64,000 nucleotides of DNA from Oceanihabitans iliipiscarium (GCF_042686125.1 NZ_JBHUOV010000001.1:434001-498000), one strand, 5' to 3'. Shown: positions 1-9,389, counted from the stretch's first letter. The notes: generated by a model from the sequence alone, not told the origin. Translations and numbers: made by a program.

Positions 1-1
1 A

Positions 2-859
2 ACAAACATTGAACGTGTTAAAGACATTACAAAAGAAGATTTTGTAAAAAATTACTACAAACCTCAACGTCCTGTTTTAATCGAAAATTTGACAAAAGAC
101 TGGGACGCTTATGATAAATGGAATTTAGATTACATTCAATCTCTAGCCGAAGACCAAGTGGTTCCATTATACAATAATCAAGAAACAAAAGGAAAGCAAA
201 AATCTGCTGAGCCAGCAACACACATGAAACTGTATGATTATATCGAAATCTTAAAAACTCAGCCAACAGATTTGCGTATTTTCTTTTATGACATGATGAA
301 AAAAATGCCTGTTTTAGCTAAAGATTTTAAATATCCAGATATTGGTATGAAGTTTTTTAAACGCTTACCTGTTCTGTTCTTTGGAAGCAAAGGCTCTCAA
401 GTATTAGCACACTACGATATGGATTTAGCAGATTTAGTACATGTTCATTTTCATGGTACTAAACGGGTTACACTTTTTTCACCTGAACAAACCAAATTTT
501 TATATAGAATCCCTTTTGCTGTCCATAATTTAGAAGCTATCGACATGACTAATCCAGATTTTGAAAAATATCCTGCATTAAAACACGTTGAAGCTATTCA
601 AGTAGAAATGAAACATGGCGAAGCACTTTACATGCCTAGTGGTTATTGGCACTTTGTTGAATATTTAGATGGCGGATTTTCTATGACTTTAAGAGCCTTT
701 TCTAAAAAACCAAAAATTGCACTAAACATGCTATATAATGTGTTTTTTATGCGCCATTTTGAAAACTTTATGCGCAAAAGAAAAGGACAAAAATGGATAG
801 ATTACAAAAACAGATTAGCCATTAAAAAAACGAATAAAACTTTAAAAAAGATTAAATAA
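2..859 (+). CDS. Cupin-like (JmjC-related) domain protein, 5' end cut off
   Basis: The frame is open from the first bases of the window, so the N-terminus lies upstream; the TTG at 89 is internal, because the frame before it already reads as family-like protein (KPQRPVLIENL). The pattern fits the Cupin_8/JmjC-like hydroxylase fold: an H-x-D pair in LAHYDMDLADL, a strand with HVHFHGTKRV, and a C-terminal histidine in MPSGYWHFVEYLDGG that could complete an Fe(II) facial triad. A basic tail (KKTNKTLKKIK) ends it. The stop is one base before the next start, so it is probably co-transcribed with the C45 hydrolase and PaaK-like genes. The substrate is unknown; protein or small-molecule hydroxylation is an inference from the fold. 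Confidence 0.82.
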   Translation, partial: TNIERVKDITKEDFVKNYYKPQRPVLIENLTKDWDAYDKWNLDYIQSLAEDQVVPLYNNQETKGKQKSAEPATHMKLYDYIEILKTQPTDLRIFFYDMMKKMPVLAKDFKYPDIGMKFFKRLPVLFFGSKGSQVLAHYDMDLADLVHVHFHGTKRVTLFSPEQTKFLYRIPFAVHNLEAIDMTNPDFEKYPALKHVEAIQVEMKHGEALYMPSGYWHFVEYLDGGFSMTLRAFSKKPKIALNMLYNVFFMRHFENFMRKRKGQKWIDYKNRLAIKKTNKTLKKIK

Positions 860-860
860 T

Positions 861-2537
861 ATGATATTAAATTGGTCTTTCCTAAAACAGCACTTTTATA
901 TCCTTATACTTTTTTTAGTATTATCCTCTTGTGGCATATCAAAATCTATAAATGATATTCCAGATGTAAGCACTTATGATGCCTCTATTTCTGAAAGAAT
1001 AACCATTAACGATTCAACCTTTACTTCAGGAACAAATAGTTTTTCAAAAAATAAATATGGCGCTTATGAATTATATGTTGAAGGCAATCCGTATCAACTC
1101 GGATTAAACACAGGGCTTCTAACTCAAGAATTATTCAAAACTCAAGAACATGCTTTTTTGAGTAAAGTGGATGAATTAGTCCCTTCAAAATTTAAGCAGT
1201 ATTTACTCCGAAAAGTTTTAGCCTTTTATAATCGGAAAATGTATTTACATATTCCTGAAGAATACAAGGCAGAAATTTATGGGCTCTCAAAATATGCTTC
1301 AAACGATTACAACCATATCGCCGAAAATTATCTGCGTGTCTTATACCTTCATGGTGCTCATGATATTGGTCATGCTTTACAAGATTTAGCTTTAGTTGGG
1401 TGTTCTTCATTTGCTGCTTGGGGAAATAAAACCGAAGATGGTCAACTTCTTATTGGTCGTAATTTTGACTTCTATGCTGGAGATGATTTTGCGAAAAATA
1501 AAATCATTGCTTTTGTGAATCCAACCGAAGGTTACAAATTTATGTCAGTCACTTGGGCAGGAATGGTTGGTGTGGTTTCTGGTATGAATGAACACGGATT
1601 AACCGTAACTATAAATGCTGGAAAATCTAAAATCCCATTCATTGCCAAAACACCTATTTCCATTTTAACACGTGAAATTTTACAATATGCTTCTACTATT
1701 GATGAGGCCATTGCCATTGCTAAAAAACGACAGGTTTTTGTGTCTGAATCCATTTTTATTGGAAGCGCTCTAGACAAAAAAGCAATTACAATTGAAGTGT
1801 CTCCTAAGAATTTCGGTGTTTATGAAGTTGAAAATACAAATCAACTCATTTGCTCCAATCACTTTCAAAGTGAGGCTTATGCAGATGATGAAAACAATAT
1901 AAAACATAAAGCCGAAAGTCATTCGCAATATCGTTATGAACGCATGGAAGAGTTGATTGCAGCCTCTGAAAAATTAACCGTTCAAGGCGCAGTAGATATC
2001 TTAAGAAACAAGGAAGGGTTAAATGACAAAGCCATTGGTTATGGTAATGAAAAAGCACTAAACCAATTAAGAGCACATCATGGTATTGTCTTTAAACCTG
2101 AAGAACACCAAGTTTGGGTGTCCTCAAACCCTTATCAATTAGGAGAATTCGTAGCTTATGATTTAGATGATGTTTTTAAAGACTCTGCTTCAAAAACAAA
2201 TCTCTCCAAACCACAGCTCACTATTGAAGCTGATGATTTTAAATACTCACAAGCTTATCAAGATTATGAAACCTATCGTATACTAAGTCGAACACTTCAA
2301 GATGCGATAAGTAATGACACACATCTGATTCCAATAACGATTTCAGAAATCCAAAAATTGAATCCTGACTATTGGGAAGTTTACTATTTAGTTGGTAAAT
2401 ACTATTTTGAAAAAGGCTATTATACTGCAGCTTTAAACGCTTTTGAAACGGCAAACACGAAAGAAATTACAACCGTTCCCGATCAACGCGAAATCAATTC
2501 GTATATTAAAAAATTAAAAAGGAAATTAAATTTATGA
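861..2537 (+). CDS. C45-type Ntn-hydrolase / acyltransferase-like lipoprotein
   Basis: A 558-residue protein. It opens with a hydrophobic segment ending in a lipobox-like LSSC (Cys24), so it is probably a lipoprotein. Residues about 65-430 resemble the C45 / acyl-CoA:6-aminopenicillanate acyltransferase family of Ntn hydrolases. The expected nucleophile is Cys181 in VGCSSFAAWG, followed by the typical GRNFDFYAG and GMNEHGLTVTINAG motifs. In this family the Cys becomes N-terminal by self-cleavage. The last ~100 residues look helical and TPR-like. It overlaps the next start by 4 bp (ATGA), so the two are translationally coupled. Amide or acyl-transfer chemistry is a family inference; the real substrate is unknown. 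Confidence 0.8.
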   Translation: MILNWSFLKQHFYILILFLVLSSCGISKSINDIPDVSTYDASISERITINDSTFTSGTNSFSKNKYGAYELYVEGNPYQLGLNTGLLTQELFKTQEHAFLSKVDELVPSKFKQYLLRKVLAFYNRKMYLHIPEEYKAEIYGLSKYASNDYNHIAENYLRVLYLHGAHDIGHALQDLALVGCSSFAAWGNKTEDGQLLIGRNFDFYAGDDFAKNKIIAFVNPTEGYKFMSVTWAGMVGVVSGMNEHGLTVTINAGKSKIPFIAKTPISILTREILQYASTIDEAIAIAKKRQVFVSESIFIGSALDKKAITIEVSPKNFGVYEVENTNQLICSNHFQSEAYADDENNIKHKAESHSQYRYERMEELIAASEKLTVQGAVDILRNKEGLNDKAIGYGNEKALNQLRAHHGIVFKPEEHQVWVSSNPYQLGEFVAYDLDDVFKDSASKTNLSKPQLTIEADDFKYSQAYQDYETYRILSRTLQDAISNDTHLIPITISEIQKLNPDYWEVYYLVGKYYFEKGYYTAALNAFETANTKEITTVPDQREINSYIKKLKRKLNL

Positions 2538-3829
2538 TTCCTAAAATAGAACACGCATCAACTCAAGATATAAAAACATTTCAAGAGGAAAAACTACGCG
2601 AATTATTAACGTATTTAAATCAGCATTCAACATATTATAAACGTGTGTTTACTGAGCATCATATTGATATTAATACGATTAAATCTATTGAAGATTTAAC
2701 TAAAATTCCTACCACAACTAAAGATCAGTTACAACAATATAATGATGATTTTTTATGTGTTCCGAAAAATAAAATTATTGATTATGTGACCACTTCTGGC
2801 ACCTTAGGCGACCCTGTAACTTTTGCATTAACAGATAATGATCTAGAGCGCTTAGCCTATAATGAAGCTATTTCTTTTGCTTGTGCTGGTGTAAAAGAAG
2901 ATGATGTGTTACAACTCATGACAACCATAGACCGACGATTTATGGCTGGATTGGCCTATTTTCTTGGAGTTAGAAAATTAGGCGCCGGAATTATTCGTGT
3001 TGGTGCTGGAATTCCTGAATTACAATGGGATTCTATATTAAAGTTTAAGCCAAGTTATTTAATTGCTGTGCCTTCATTTTTATTGAAGCTAATAGAATAT
3101 GCTGAACAACATAATATTGATATAAATACCTCTGGAGTTAAAGGCGCTATTTGTATTGGTGAACCTTTACGAGAACAGGATTTTTCGTTGAATACATTAT
3201 CCCAAAAGATAAAATCTAAGTGGAATATTGAATTATTTTCTACTTACGCTTCTACAGAAATGAATACTGCATTTACTGAATGTGAAGCACAACAAGGCGG
3301 ACATCATCATCCTGAGTTGATTATTGTTGAAATTTTAGACGATCAGAATAATCCTATTCCTGATGGTGATGTTGGTGAATTAACAATTACCACTCTTGGT
3401 GTTGAAGGGATGCCTCTATTACGTTTTAAAACTGGTGACATGGTAAAAGCGCATCGCGATAAGTGTAGTTGTGGTCGTAACACCTTACGTTTAGGACCAG
3501 TTGTAGGGCGAAAAAAACAAATGATAAAATATAAAGGCACAACGTTGTATCCACCAGCAATGAATAATATTCTAAATGATTTTAATGAGGTTGAGCTTTA
3601 TATCATTGAAATCTCTAAAAACAGTATTGGAACTGATGAAATTCTTATTAAAATTGCTGCAACAACACCTACAGAAAAATTATTATTACGTATAAAAGAC
3701 CATTTTAGAGCAAAACTTCGTGTAGCTCCAAAAATTGAGTTTCATGACAAGAAAGTAATTCAAAAAATACAATTTCCAATCATGAGTAGAAAACCTATTA
3801 ACGTAATTGATAAGAGAAAAACAGAATAA
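2534..3829 (+). CDS. Phenylacetate-CoA ligase (PaaK)-like adenylate-forming enzyme
   Basis: A 431-residue member of the AMP-binding PaaK-like family. Visible motifs are the phosphate-binding loop TTSGTLGDPV, the YASTEMNTAFTEC segment that sits where PaaK proteins bind adenylate, GELTITTLGVEGMPLLRFKTGD, and a C-x-C motif (CSCGR) followed by LGPVVGRKK near the start of the C-terminal domain. It would activate a carboxylic acid as acyl-AMP and pass it to CoA or a carrier protein. Start chosen at the ATG overlapping the upstream stop. Genes of this type with C45 and cupin partners are often found in flavobacterial dialkylresorcinol/flexirubin-type clusters, which is the likely but unproven setting. 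Confidence 0.85.
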   Translation: MIPKIEHASTQDIKTFQEEKLRELLTYLNQHSTYYKRVFTEHHIDINTIKSIEDLTKIPTTTKDQLQQYNDDFLCVPKNKIIDYVTTSGTLGDPVTFALTDNDLERLAYNEAISFACAGVKEDDVLQLMTTIDRRFMAGLAYFLGVRKLGAGIIRVGAGIPELQWDSILKFKPSYLIAVPSFLLKLIEYAEQHNIDINTSGVKGAICIGEPLREQDFSLNTLSQKIKSKWNIELFSTYASTEMNTAFTECEAQQGGHHHPELIIVEILDDQNNPIPDGDVGELTITTLGVEGMPLLRFKTGDMVKAHRDKCSCGRNTLRLGPVVGRKKQMIKYKGTTLYPPAMNNILNDFNEVELYIIEISKNSIGTDEILIKIAATTPTEKLLLRIKDHFRAKLRVAPKIEFHDKKVIQKIQFPIMSRKPINVIDKRKTE

Positions 3830-3851
3830 AAAATTAGACTTACTTATTCAT

Positions 3852-3892
3852 CTTTATTCTTTTTTTAATCTAGGATTCAATAAAGAATAAAG
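3852..3892. terminator. Possible hairpin after the PaaK-like gene
   Basis: An 11-bp inverted repeat (CTTTATTCTTT with AAAGAATAAAG) encloses a 19-base loop, 23 bases after the PaaK-like stop. It is AT-only apart from one or two pairs and has no clear U-run, so it is a weak terminator candidate. The rest of the gap to 4022 shows nothing recognisable. Confidence 0.3.
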
Positions 3893-4021
3893 TAAACTTA
3901 AATTTTTAACGTATCTTTATACGTATAATTCTTCCCTGTTTTCTAATTAATAGATTAATGCGGTTATCATCTTTATGATTAGCCACTAAACCTAGTGCAT
4001 ATTAATTTAAAACCAAGCCTT

Positions 4022-4384
4022 ATGCGTAAAATCTATTCCTATAAAGATATTTCGGTAACTATTGAAGGTGATGAAGAAGTCATTTTTTCAGTAGAACTTA
4101 TTTCAGACGGAAACATTATTAGTACAGCTATTAATCTGCCTAATGTACCACCAGAATCTGATCCACTTTTAGAAGATGAAGGGAGTGTAAGTTTAGGCAA
4201 GGCTAAAGATTTGCAAGATGAGCCTACTTTTATTTTCTCTGATATAATTAATTTGATTCCTCAAGAAGATGAAATCGAAATTCACTATAAAGTTAACAAC
4301 CAACTAATTGTTTCTCATAACAATCCAAAATCTGAAGAAGTTAGACCTTATGTATTAATTTTTTTAAAATTCTTAAAGCCATGA
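4022..4384 (+). CDS. Hypothetical protein, 120 aa
   Basis: Not recognised. The ATG at 4022 is preferred over an in-frame GTG at 3995 because the residues between them look like untranslated leader and the MRKIYSYKDISVTIEGDEEV start is a plausible beta-strand opening. It is acidic, has no signal peptide, and contains motifs such as VPPESDPLLEDEG. The stop overlaps the next start (ATGA), so it is translationally coupled to the exported beta-rich protein that follows and probably works with it. Confidence 0.6.
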   Translation: MRKIYSYKDISVTIEGDEEVIFSVELISDGNIISTAINLPNVPPESDPLLEDEGSVSLGKAKDLQDEPTFIFSDIINLIPQEDEIEIHYKVNNQLIVSHNNPKSEEVRPYVLIFLKFLKP

Positions 4385-5715
4385 GACCTCTACTTTTTAT
4401 TACAATCTTCATTTTAGTCGGTTTTAACTCTCATGCGCAAGACAAGCTTAATTCGCTTCAAACTCCCTCTTCGCCTGCAGCTAGTATTTTAGAATTACAA
4501 CCTAATGCTATTCTTGCGCCAAAATCTTACGAAGCTTTAGAAACAACTTTGTATTCAAACTTCGTTAGCGAGAATTCGGTTTCAATACCAGATGAATTTG
4601 CCATGGAATTCACACCTTATTGGACTAAAAACCATGGTTTGACAATTTCTGAATACTTATATCCTAAAAAGGTGACAGACCAATTGATACGAAACACTTC
4701 ATTTTCAATCGCATCTAGTCAGAATTTTTTTTTAGGAGATAGCACAAGAACAAATGCGGTTGGTTTAGGTTTAAGAACATCATTTCATTTTTATAACAAT
4801 AGCGATAAACAAGCTATTGAAGACAGGTTAAATAACCTAAGAACGAATCAAAAAGCACAAGCATCAATTGGTGCTCAAATCGTACCTTACTCATTTACAG
4901 AATCAACATTTAATGATTTTTGGACAAAAACCAAAGATGTCATTGCCAGTTTTATAAAAACATATTACCCAAATTCAACCCAAAAAGAAATAGATGAATT
5001 ATTAATACGCTTACAAGAAAAAGGAAGTCAAATCACTTATGACAGTAGCGATAATGATACCTTTCTTCAAGCATTTATGAACATTATTGATACTGAATTG
5101 TTAGGAGAAGCATTATATCTAGACTTTATGAATTACATGCAATATCGTTATGGTCTATCTATAGATATTGCCTATTCAAACTTTTTAAGTTTTCCAACAA
5201 ATACATTTGAGTTCTCCTTTATTCCAAAGCAAGCCATTTGGATAACTCCAACATACAAATTCAAAAACAAACTTGAGTTTTTAAAGGTACTTGCGGTATT
5301 TAAATATGAATGGTATAATTTAGAATTTTATGAACATTACTTTGAAGATTCTAAGTTTTTTAGAAATAATTTTGATTATGGAATTTCTTTAGTTGGTGAA
5401 TTTAGAAAGTTTTCAATTCAATTTGAAGCCATTGGTCGTAAAAGCAGCTCTGAAATTCCATCTGGAGTTGACATCAACAACAATCCGTTATTTAGAAAAG
5501 AATCCAATTCCGATTTTCAATATATTGGTACTTTTAGTTATAATTTAAGAGGTCAAATTAATATCTCTTATAGCCTAGGTAATCGTTTTGAAAATGTAGT
5601 AAGTAATCAAAATACTTTAGTTTCATTTCTTGGACTTAATTTTGGCTTTGGAACGCCAGATACGGACGATTTAAAAGAAGAAGATTTAAAATTAATTCGA
5701 GGAGAATCGAATTGA
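4381..5715 (+). CDS. Exported hypothetical protein, probably an outer-membrane barrel
   Basis: 444 residues with a clear signal peptide (hydrophobic IFILVGF stretch, cleavage near SHAQ). The body is rich in aromatic residues in alternating patterns (FEFSFIPKQAIWITPTYKF, FQYIGTFSYNLRGQINISY), and ends with a long beta-hairpin-like section, which suggests an outer-membrane beta-barrel of Bacteroidota type. A helical insert lies around residues 170-260. No family was recognised. It is coupled by a 4-bp overlap to the small acidic gene before it and is followed by a bidirectional terminator. Confidence 0.65.
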   Translation: MRPLLFITIFILVGFNSHAQDKLNSLQTPSSPAASILELQPNAILAPKSYEALETTLYSNFVSENSVSIPDEFAMEFTPYWTKNHGLTISEYLYPKKVTDQLIRNTSFSIASSQNFFLGDSTRTNAVGLGLRTSFHFYNNSDKQAIEDRLNNLRTNQKAQASIGAQIVPYSFTESTFNDFWTKTKDVIASFIKTYYPNSTQKEIDELLIRLQEKGSQITYDSSDNDTFLQAFMNIIDTELLGEALYLDFMNYMQYRYGLSIDIAYSNFLSFPTNTFEFSFIPKQAIWITPTYKFKNKLEFLKVLAVFKYEWYNLEFYEHYFEDSKFFRNNFDYGISLVGEFRKFSIQFEAIGRKSSSEIPSGVDINNNPLFRKESNSDFQYIGTFSYNLRGQINISYSLGNRFENVVSNQNTLVSFLGLNFGFGTPDTDDLKEEDLKLIRGESN

Positions 5716-5754
5716 ACAACATATTTAATCGAATTCTCAAACGAATTCAATACA

Positions 5755-5787
5755 TAAAAAAAGCCACTATTTCTAGTGGCTTGTTTT
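5755..5787. terminator. Bidirectional intrinsic terminator
   Basis: Nine-bp perfect stem AAGCCACTA (5761-5769) and TAGTGGCTT (5774-5782) with a TTTC loop. An A-run lies on the left and T-rich sequence on the right, so it can stop the plus-strand gene ending at 5715 and also the tRNA-Asn transcript coming from the other side. Confidence 0.8.
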
Positions 5788-5793
5788 AACTTG

Positions 5794-5867
5794 CTCCTCC
5801 TCTTAGGCTCGAACTAAGGACCCTCTGATTAACAGTCAGATGCTCTAACCAACTGAGCTAAGGAGGA
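5794..5867 (-). tRNA. tRNA-Asn (anticodon GTT)
   Basis: On the minus strand the 74-nt sequence folds as a full cloverleaf. The acceptor stem TCCTCCT pairs with AGGAGGA, the anticodon loop is CTGTTAA (GTT), and the T-arm is CTTAG-TTCGAGC-CTAAG. The discriminator base is G, as usual for tRNA-Asn. The CCA end is not encoded. A consensus promoter lies 23 bases upstream. Confidence 0.95.
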
Positions 5868-5889
5868 GTGTTAATCGCTTTTGCGAGCG

Positions 5890-5897
5890 CAAATATA
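5890..5897 (-). promoter_or_regulatory. -7 element of the tRNA-Asn promoter
   Basis: The minus strand reads TATATTTG, a perfect match to the Bacteroidota -7 consensus TAnnTTTG. Transcription would start about 7 bases on, leaving a leader of about 15 bases before the mature tRNA. Confidence 0.65.
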
Positions 5898-5937
5898 TGT
5901 TATTTTTTAATTGCAACAAATATTTTTAAAAAAATAT

Positions 5938-7269
5938 TTATCCAAATATCGCTTTAAAAATATCATTTCCATTCGCAAAAAGCACTAAGGCTATAAGAAT
6001 GAAAAAGCCTACCATTTGAGCATATTCCATAAACTTATCTCCTGGTTTTCTTCCTGAAATCATTTCATATAATAAAAACATAACATGACCTCCATCTAAT
6101 GCAGGAATTGGCAATAAATTTAAAACGCCTAGCATTATCGATAAAAATGCTGTTAAATACCAAAAGGCTTGCCAGTTCCATTGCGCTGGAAACATTTGAC
6201 CAATAGCTGCAAAACCGCCTATTTGTGATGCTCCTTTTTTAGTAAAGATATACTTAAACTGCGCCAAATAATCTTTAATTTCCCAATATCCATGGCTCAT
6301 TCCTCCAGAAATACTTTCAGAAAGCGTGTATGTTTTATGATTTCGTTTTATATAATCTGGGTCTGTAGATGAAGAAATGACACCTATTTTTTTATCCTCA
6401 TCTGGTGTTATGGTTACTTCTTTAATTTCGTTATTGCGCTCTACCTGTAAAACAATATTAGCTTCTGTACTATGCTTTAAGTTGTAAACAAAATCAGAGA
6501 AATAAGTAATCTGTTTTGCATTAATAGCGACAACTTTATCTAAAGGCTTTAATCCTGATTTAGCTGCTGGAGAGTCTGGTACTATAGAGTCTATTTGAAA
6601 TGGATGACGAGGATCTAAACCAGGTAAATCACCTGCTTCAAATAACTGAGTTCCTATATCTTCTGGAATATTTAGGTCTTCAATAGTCCCATTAGTATGT
6701 TCTACTTTTATGGTATTTACTGTTCTAAACATTAAATATTTATTAATGTTCTCGGTAAGTTCGCCTAAAGGCTGACCATCAACAGAAATAATTTTATCCC
6801 CTTGTTGAAAACCATAATTCTCCATGGTTTTAGTTACACCATATCCATATTTAACATCATCTTTTGTAATATAGGTTGTTCCCCAATTAAACAACAACAC
6901 CATAAATAAAAAGAATGCTAAAACAAAATTCATGAAAACACCACCAAGCATAATAATTAATCGCTGCCATGTTGGTTTAGAACGAAATTCCCATGGTTGT
7001 GGTGGTTTAGCCATTTGTTCTTTATCCATGCTTTCATCAATCATTCCTGCGATTTTAACATAACCTCCAAGAGGCAACCAGCCAATACCATAAACAGTTT
7101 CTCCTATTTTTTTCTTGAATAAAGAAAACTTGATATCAAAAAATAAATAGAATTTTTCTACTTTGGTTTTGAATAGTTTTGCAGGTATAAAATGGCCTAG
7201 TTCGTGAAGAACAACTAATATAGATAAGCTCAAAAATAATTGAGCTGCTTTAATTAAGAATACAGTCAT
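5938..7269 (-). CDS. rseP: Site-2 zinc metalloprotease RseP
   Basis: 443 residues, M50 family. The zinc motif HELGH sits at residues 22-26 in the first transmembrane helix, and the third ligand motif NLLPIPALDGGH lies near residues 385-397. Two PDZ-like regions lie between (about 130-300, with GFQQGDKIISVDGQPL and SGLKPLDKVVAINAK). Four hydrophobic segments fit an inner-membrane intramembrane protease. In other bacteria RseP cleaves anti-sigma factors and remnant signal peptides; the targets here are unknown. It has its own consensus promoter and no operon partner. Confidence 0.95.
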   Translation of the reverse strand: MTVFLIKAAQLFLSLSILVVLHELGHFIPAKLFKTKVEKFYLFFDIKFSLFKKKIGETVYGIGWLPLGGYVKIAGMIDESMDKEQMAKPPQPWEFRSKPTWQRLIIMLGGVFMNFVLAFFLFMVLLFNWGTTYITKDDVKYGYGVTKTMENYGFQQGDKIISVDGQPLGELTENINKYLMFRTVNTIKVEHTNGTIEDLNIPEDIGTQLFEAGDLPGLDPRHPFQIDSIVPDSPAAKSGLKPLDKVVAINAKQITYFSDFVYNLKHSTEANIVLQVERNNEIKEVTITPDEDKKIGVISSSTDPDYIKRNHKTYTLSESISGGMSHGYWEIKDYLAQFKYIFTKKGASQIGGFAAIGQMFPAQWNWQAFWYLTAFLSIMLGVLNLLPIPALDGGHVMFLLYEMISGRKPGDKFMEYAQMVGFFILIALVLFANGNDIFKAIFG

Positions 7270-7293
7270 GTACTATGTTTTGTTTATAACATG

Positions 7294-7301
7294 CAAAAGT
7301 A
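7294..7301 (-). promoter_or_regulatory. -7 element of the rseP promoter
   Basis: The minus strand reads TACTTTTG, a perfect TAnnTTTG match followed by CATG. It would give a leader of about 18 bases before the ATG at 7269. Confidence 0.65.
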
Positions 7302-7339
7302 GTGTTTTAACATCATTTAGAAAACAATAATGTTTATTA

Positions 7340-9280
7340 CTATTGTTTTAGCACAGTTTTATTAATCACACCCTTATTAGTTTGAAAACGAACAAAAAGT
7401 AATCCTGTTGAAAATGGAGTCATGTCGATAATGGGAGACCATGTCGATTGATATAATAGTTGACCCAATGTATTATGAATTTTTATGTCATCAATAATTA
7501 AGCTTTCATGCTTGTTAATACTAATGTGATTTGATGTTGGGTTTGGGTAAATCCCTAAGTTATTATCTAATTCCAAATCATCTCGACTTAATGTTACCAT
7601 ATTATCTTTTGAGATTAAATCACTTTCTGGATCAAATAAAACATCGGCAACAGTAAAATCTACAGGCCTTAGAAAGCCTTCAGCATTAGAGATATTTTCT
7701 AATACTAAGTCTAAAGATTCGCCCATTGTTCCAATAAGTCGAATAGGTACTGGTGCTTCAAAAAATGAAACAGAAGGGTCGCTTTGAGTTTGAGATAATT
7801 CAATATAAACAGTACTTGTGGTGGGTTGGTGCCATAATACAGAATAGCTTGGATAACCTTCGTTATAAATCCAATCGCTAAAAAATTCAGTTAAATCTTC
7901 TCCATAAACAGCTTCCATTTTTGCTTTATAATCTGGTGTCTTGGCATAATTAAAAGCTAAGTTTGGGTCACTTAAATAATCTTGCATGCCTTGATAAAAA
8001 TTTGCATCGCCTAATTTTTTTCGCAACATATGTAGTACCATAGCGCCTTTATTATAACTCAAACGACTACTAAAAATCCTGCCTACGCTTGTCGTGTCTG
8101 AATCAGATAAATAAACTGCGCCATCTGGCTGAGAAGTAATCGAATTAATTCTGCTTTGCTTCCATCCAGTAAAGTTCGTGTTTCCATCAAAATCTTCAAT
8201 GACTAATCCAGATAAATAAGTGGCAAAACCTTCATTTAACCAAATGTCTTTCCAGCTTCCACATGTGATTTTATCGCCAAACCACTGATGAGCTAATTCA
8301 TGAGCAATCAAATTCCTTCCAAAACTCCCCATAAAAGAAACCGTTGTATGCTCCATTCCTCCTCCCCAACCAAATTGAGCATGACCATATTTTTCACTTG
8401 CATAAGGGTATTCTTCAAATTTAGTTGAAAACAACTCCATAATATCAACAGTTATTTCTGTACTTGATTGAGCAGAAGTAAGATTTTCTGGATACACATA
8501 ATTCACAATTTCAAAAGGGTTTCCATCATTGGGAACTGTATGTGTATAGACTTCATAATTTGTGGCTGCGATAGCCACTAAATACGCTGGGATAGGAAAT
8601 TCGTGCCTATAATGTGTGGTTTTATTTGCTCCGTTTATGGTCTGACTTTGCTCTACTCCATTACTTACAGCAATATATTCCTCATTTGAGTCATTAAACT
8701 GAGGTGTAGTAATAAACACATCAATACTATCAATTTTATCATTTAAATCTTGCTTACAAGGCCACCAACCTTTGGCTCCGTATGGCTCAGAAAGCGTCCA
8801 GATGATTGGCGCACCACTATGTGTTGTTTGTTCATAAGAACCAAACCCTGAACTTATAGGGTCTCCTGAATAAGTAATTTCAACAATTCCTGTTTCGCCT
8901 TGATTTAGGGTTTCAAATAAAGTGATTACCAATTCATCATCTGTATTTTGAGTAAACATTAGTGCATTTCCACTTTGCATAACCTGAGATACAACCATAT
9001 TGTCTGTTAGCTCGAAAGTGACTTGTGACATCTCCTCTTTGGCTTCAAAGTGCGTGGTCACGACTCCATTAATACCAGAAATACTTGGGTCTATAGTTAG
9101 TTCTAATTTATGATATTTCACATCATAATTTCCAGTATTTAAATTAACATAGCTATTGTATATACGATTAGAAGCAGATTTAGCTTCTGCTTCAATTACT
9201 GTATTTAAATCTTCATCAAAAGATTGAGAAAATGTTAAGCTGCTGAAAAGGACACCTATAAAAAGTAAATACGTTTTCAT
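7340..9280 (-). CDS. Secreted M1-family aminopeptidase with T9SS type A sorting domain
   Basis: 646 residues from the ATG at 9280, chosen because it begins a clean signal peptide (MKTYLLFIGVLFSSLTFSQS); an ATG at 9286 is equally possible, and longer starts put charged residues before it. The catalytic region has GGGMEHTTVSF (the family GxMEN motif with His for Asn), the zinc motif HELAHQWFGDK and the distal NEGFATY glutamate. The last ~75 residues (NLGIYPNPTSNHISI to VINKTVLKQ) are a T9SS C-terminal sorting domain, so the enzyme is released or anchored at the cell surface. Likely role: surface digestion of peptides. It is divergent from the SCO gene. Confidence 0.93.
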   Translation of the reverse strand: MKTYLLFIGVLFSSLTFSQSFDEDLNTVIEAEAKSASNRIYNSYVNLNTGNYDVKYHKLELTIDPSISGINGVVTTHFEAKEEMSQVTFELTDNMVVSQVMQSGNALMFTQNTDDELVITLFETLNQGETGIVEITYSGDPISSGFGSYEQTTHSGAPIIWTLSEPYGAKGWWPCKQDLNDKIDSIDVFITTPQFNDSNEEYIAVSNGVEQSQTINGANKTTHYRHEFPIPAYLVAIAATNYEVYTHTVPNDGNPFEIVNYVYPENLTSAQSSTEITVDIMELFSTKFEEYPYASEKYGHAQFGWGGGMEHTTVSFMGSFGRNLIAHELAHQWFGDKITCGSWKDIWLNEGFATYLSGLVIEDFDGNTNFTGWKQSRINSITSQPDGAVYLSDSDTTSVGRIFSSRLSYNKGAMVLHMLRKKLGDANFYQGMQDYLSDPNLAFNYAKTPDYKAKMEAVYGEDLTEFFSDWIYNEGYPSYSVLWHQPTTSTVYIELSQTQSDPSVSFFEAPVPIRLIGTMGESLDLVLENISNAEGFLRPVDFTVADVLFDPESDLISKDNMVTLSRDDLELDNNLGIYPNPTSNHISINKHESLIIDDIKIHNTLGQLLYQSTWSPIIDMTPFSTGLLFVRFQTNKGVINKTVLKQ

Positions 9281-9366
9281 ATTCATGATTTTTAATCCAT
9301 TAAAATTACGTGAAATATTTTTATAACTAAGTAACATTTATAACTTAAAAAACATGAATTAAGTTG

Positions 9367-9374
9367 TATTTTTG
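9367..9374 (+). promoter_or_regulatory. -7 element of the SCO promoter
   Basis: TATTTTTG matches TAnnTTTG exactly and is followed by CATC. It decides the SCO start: the in-frame TTG at 9372 is part of this element and lies upstream of the expected transcription start (about 9381), so the ATG at 9390 is the real start. Confidence 0.7.
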
Positions 9375-9389
9375 CATCAAAACTATAGC

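Noticed and set aside
89..91. TTG start for the cupin-like protein
   Set aside because: The frame is open and protein-like back to base 2, so the true start is outside the window.
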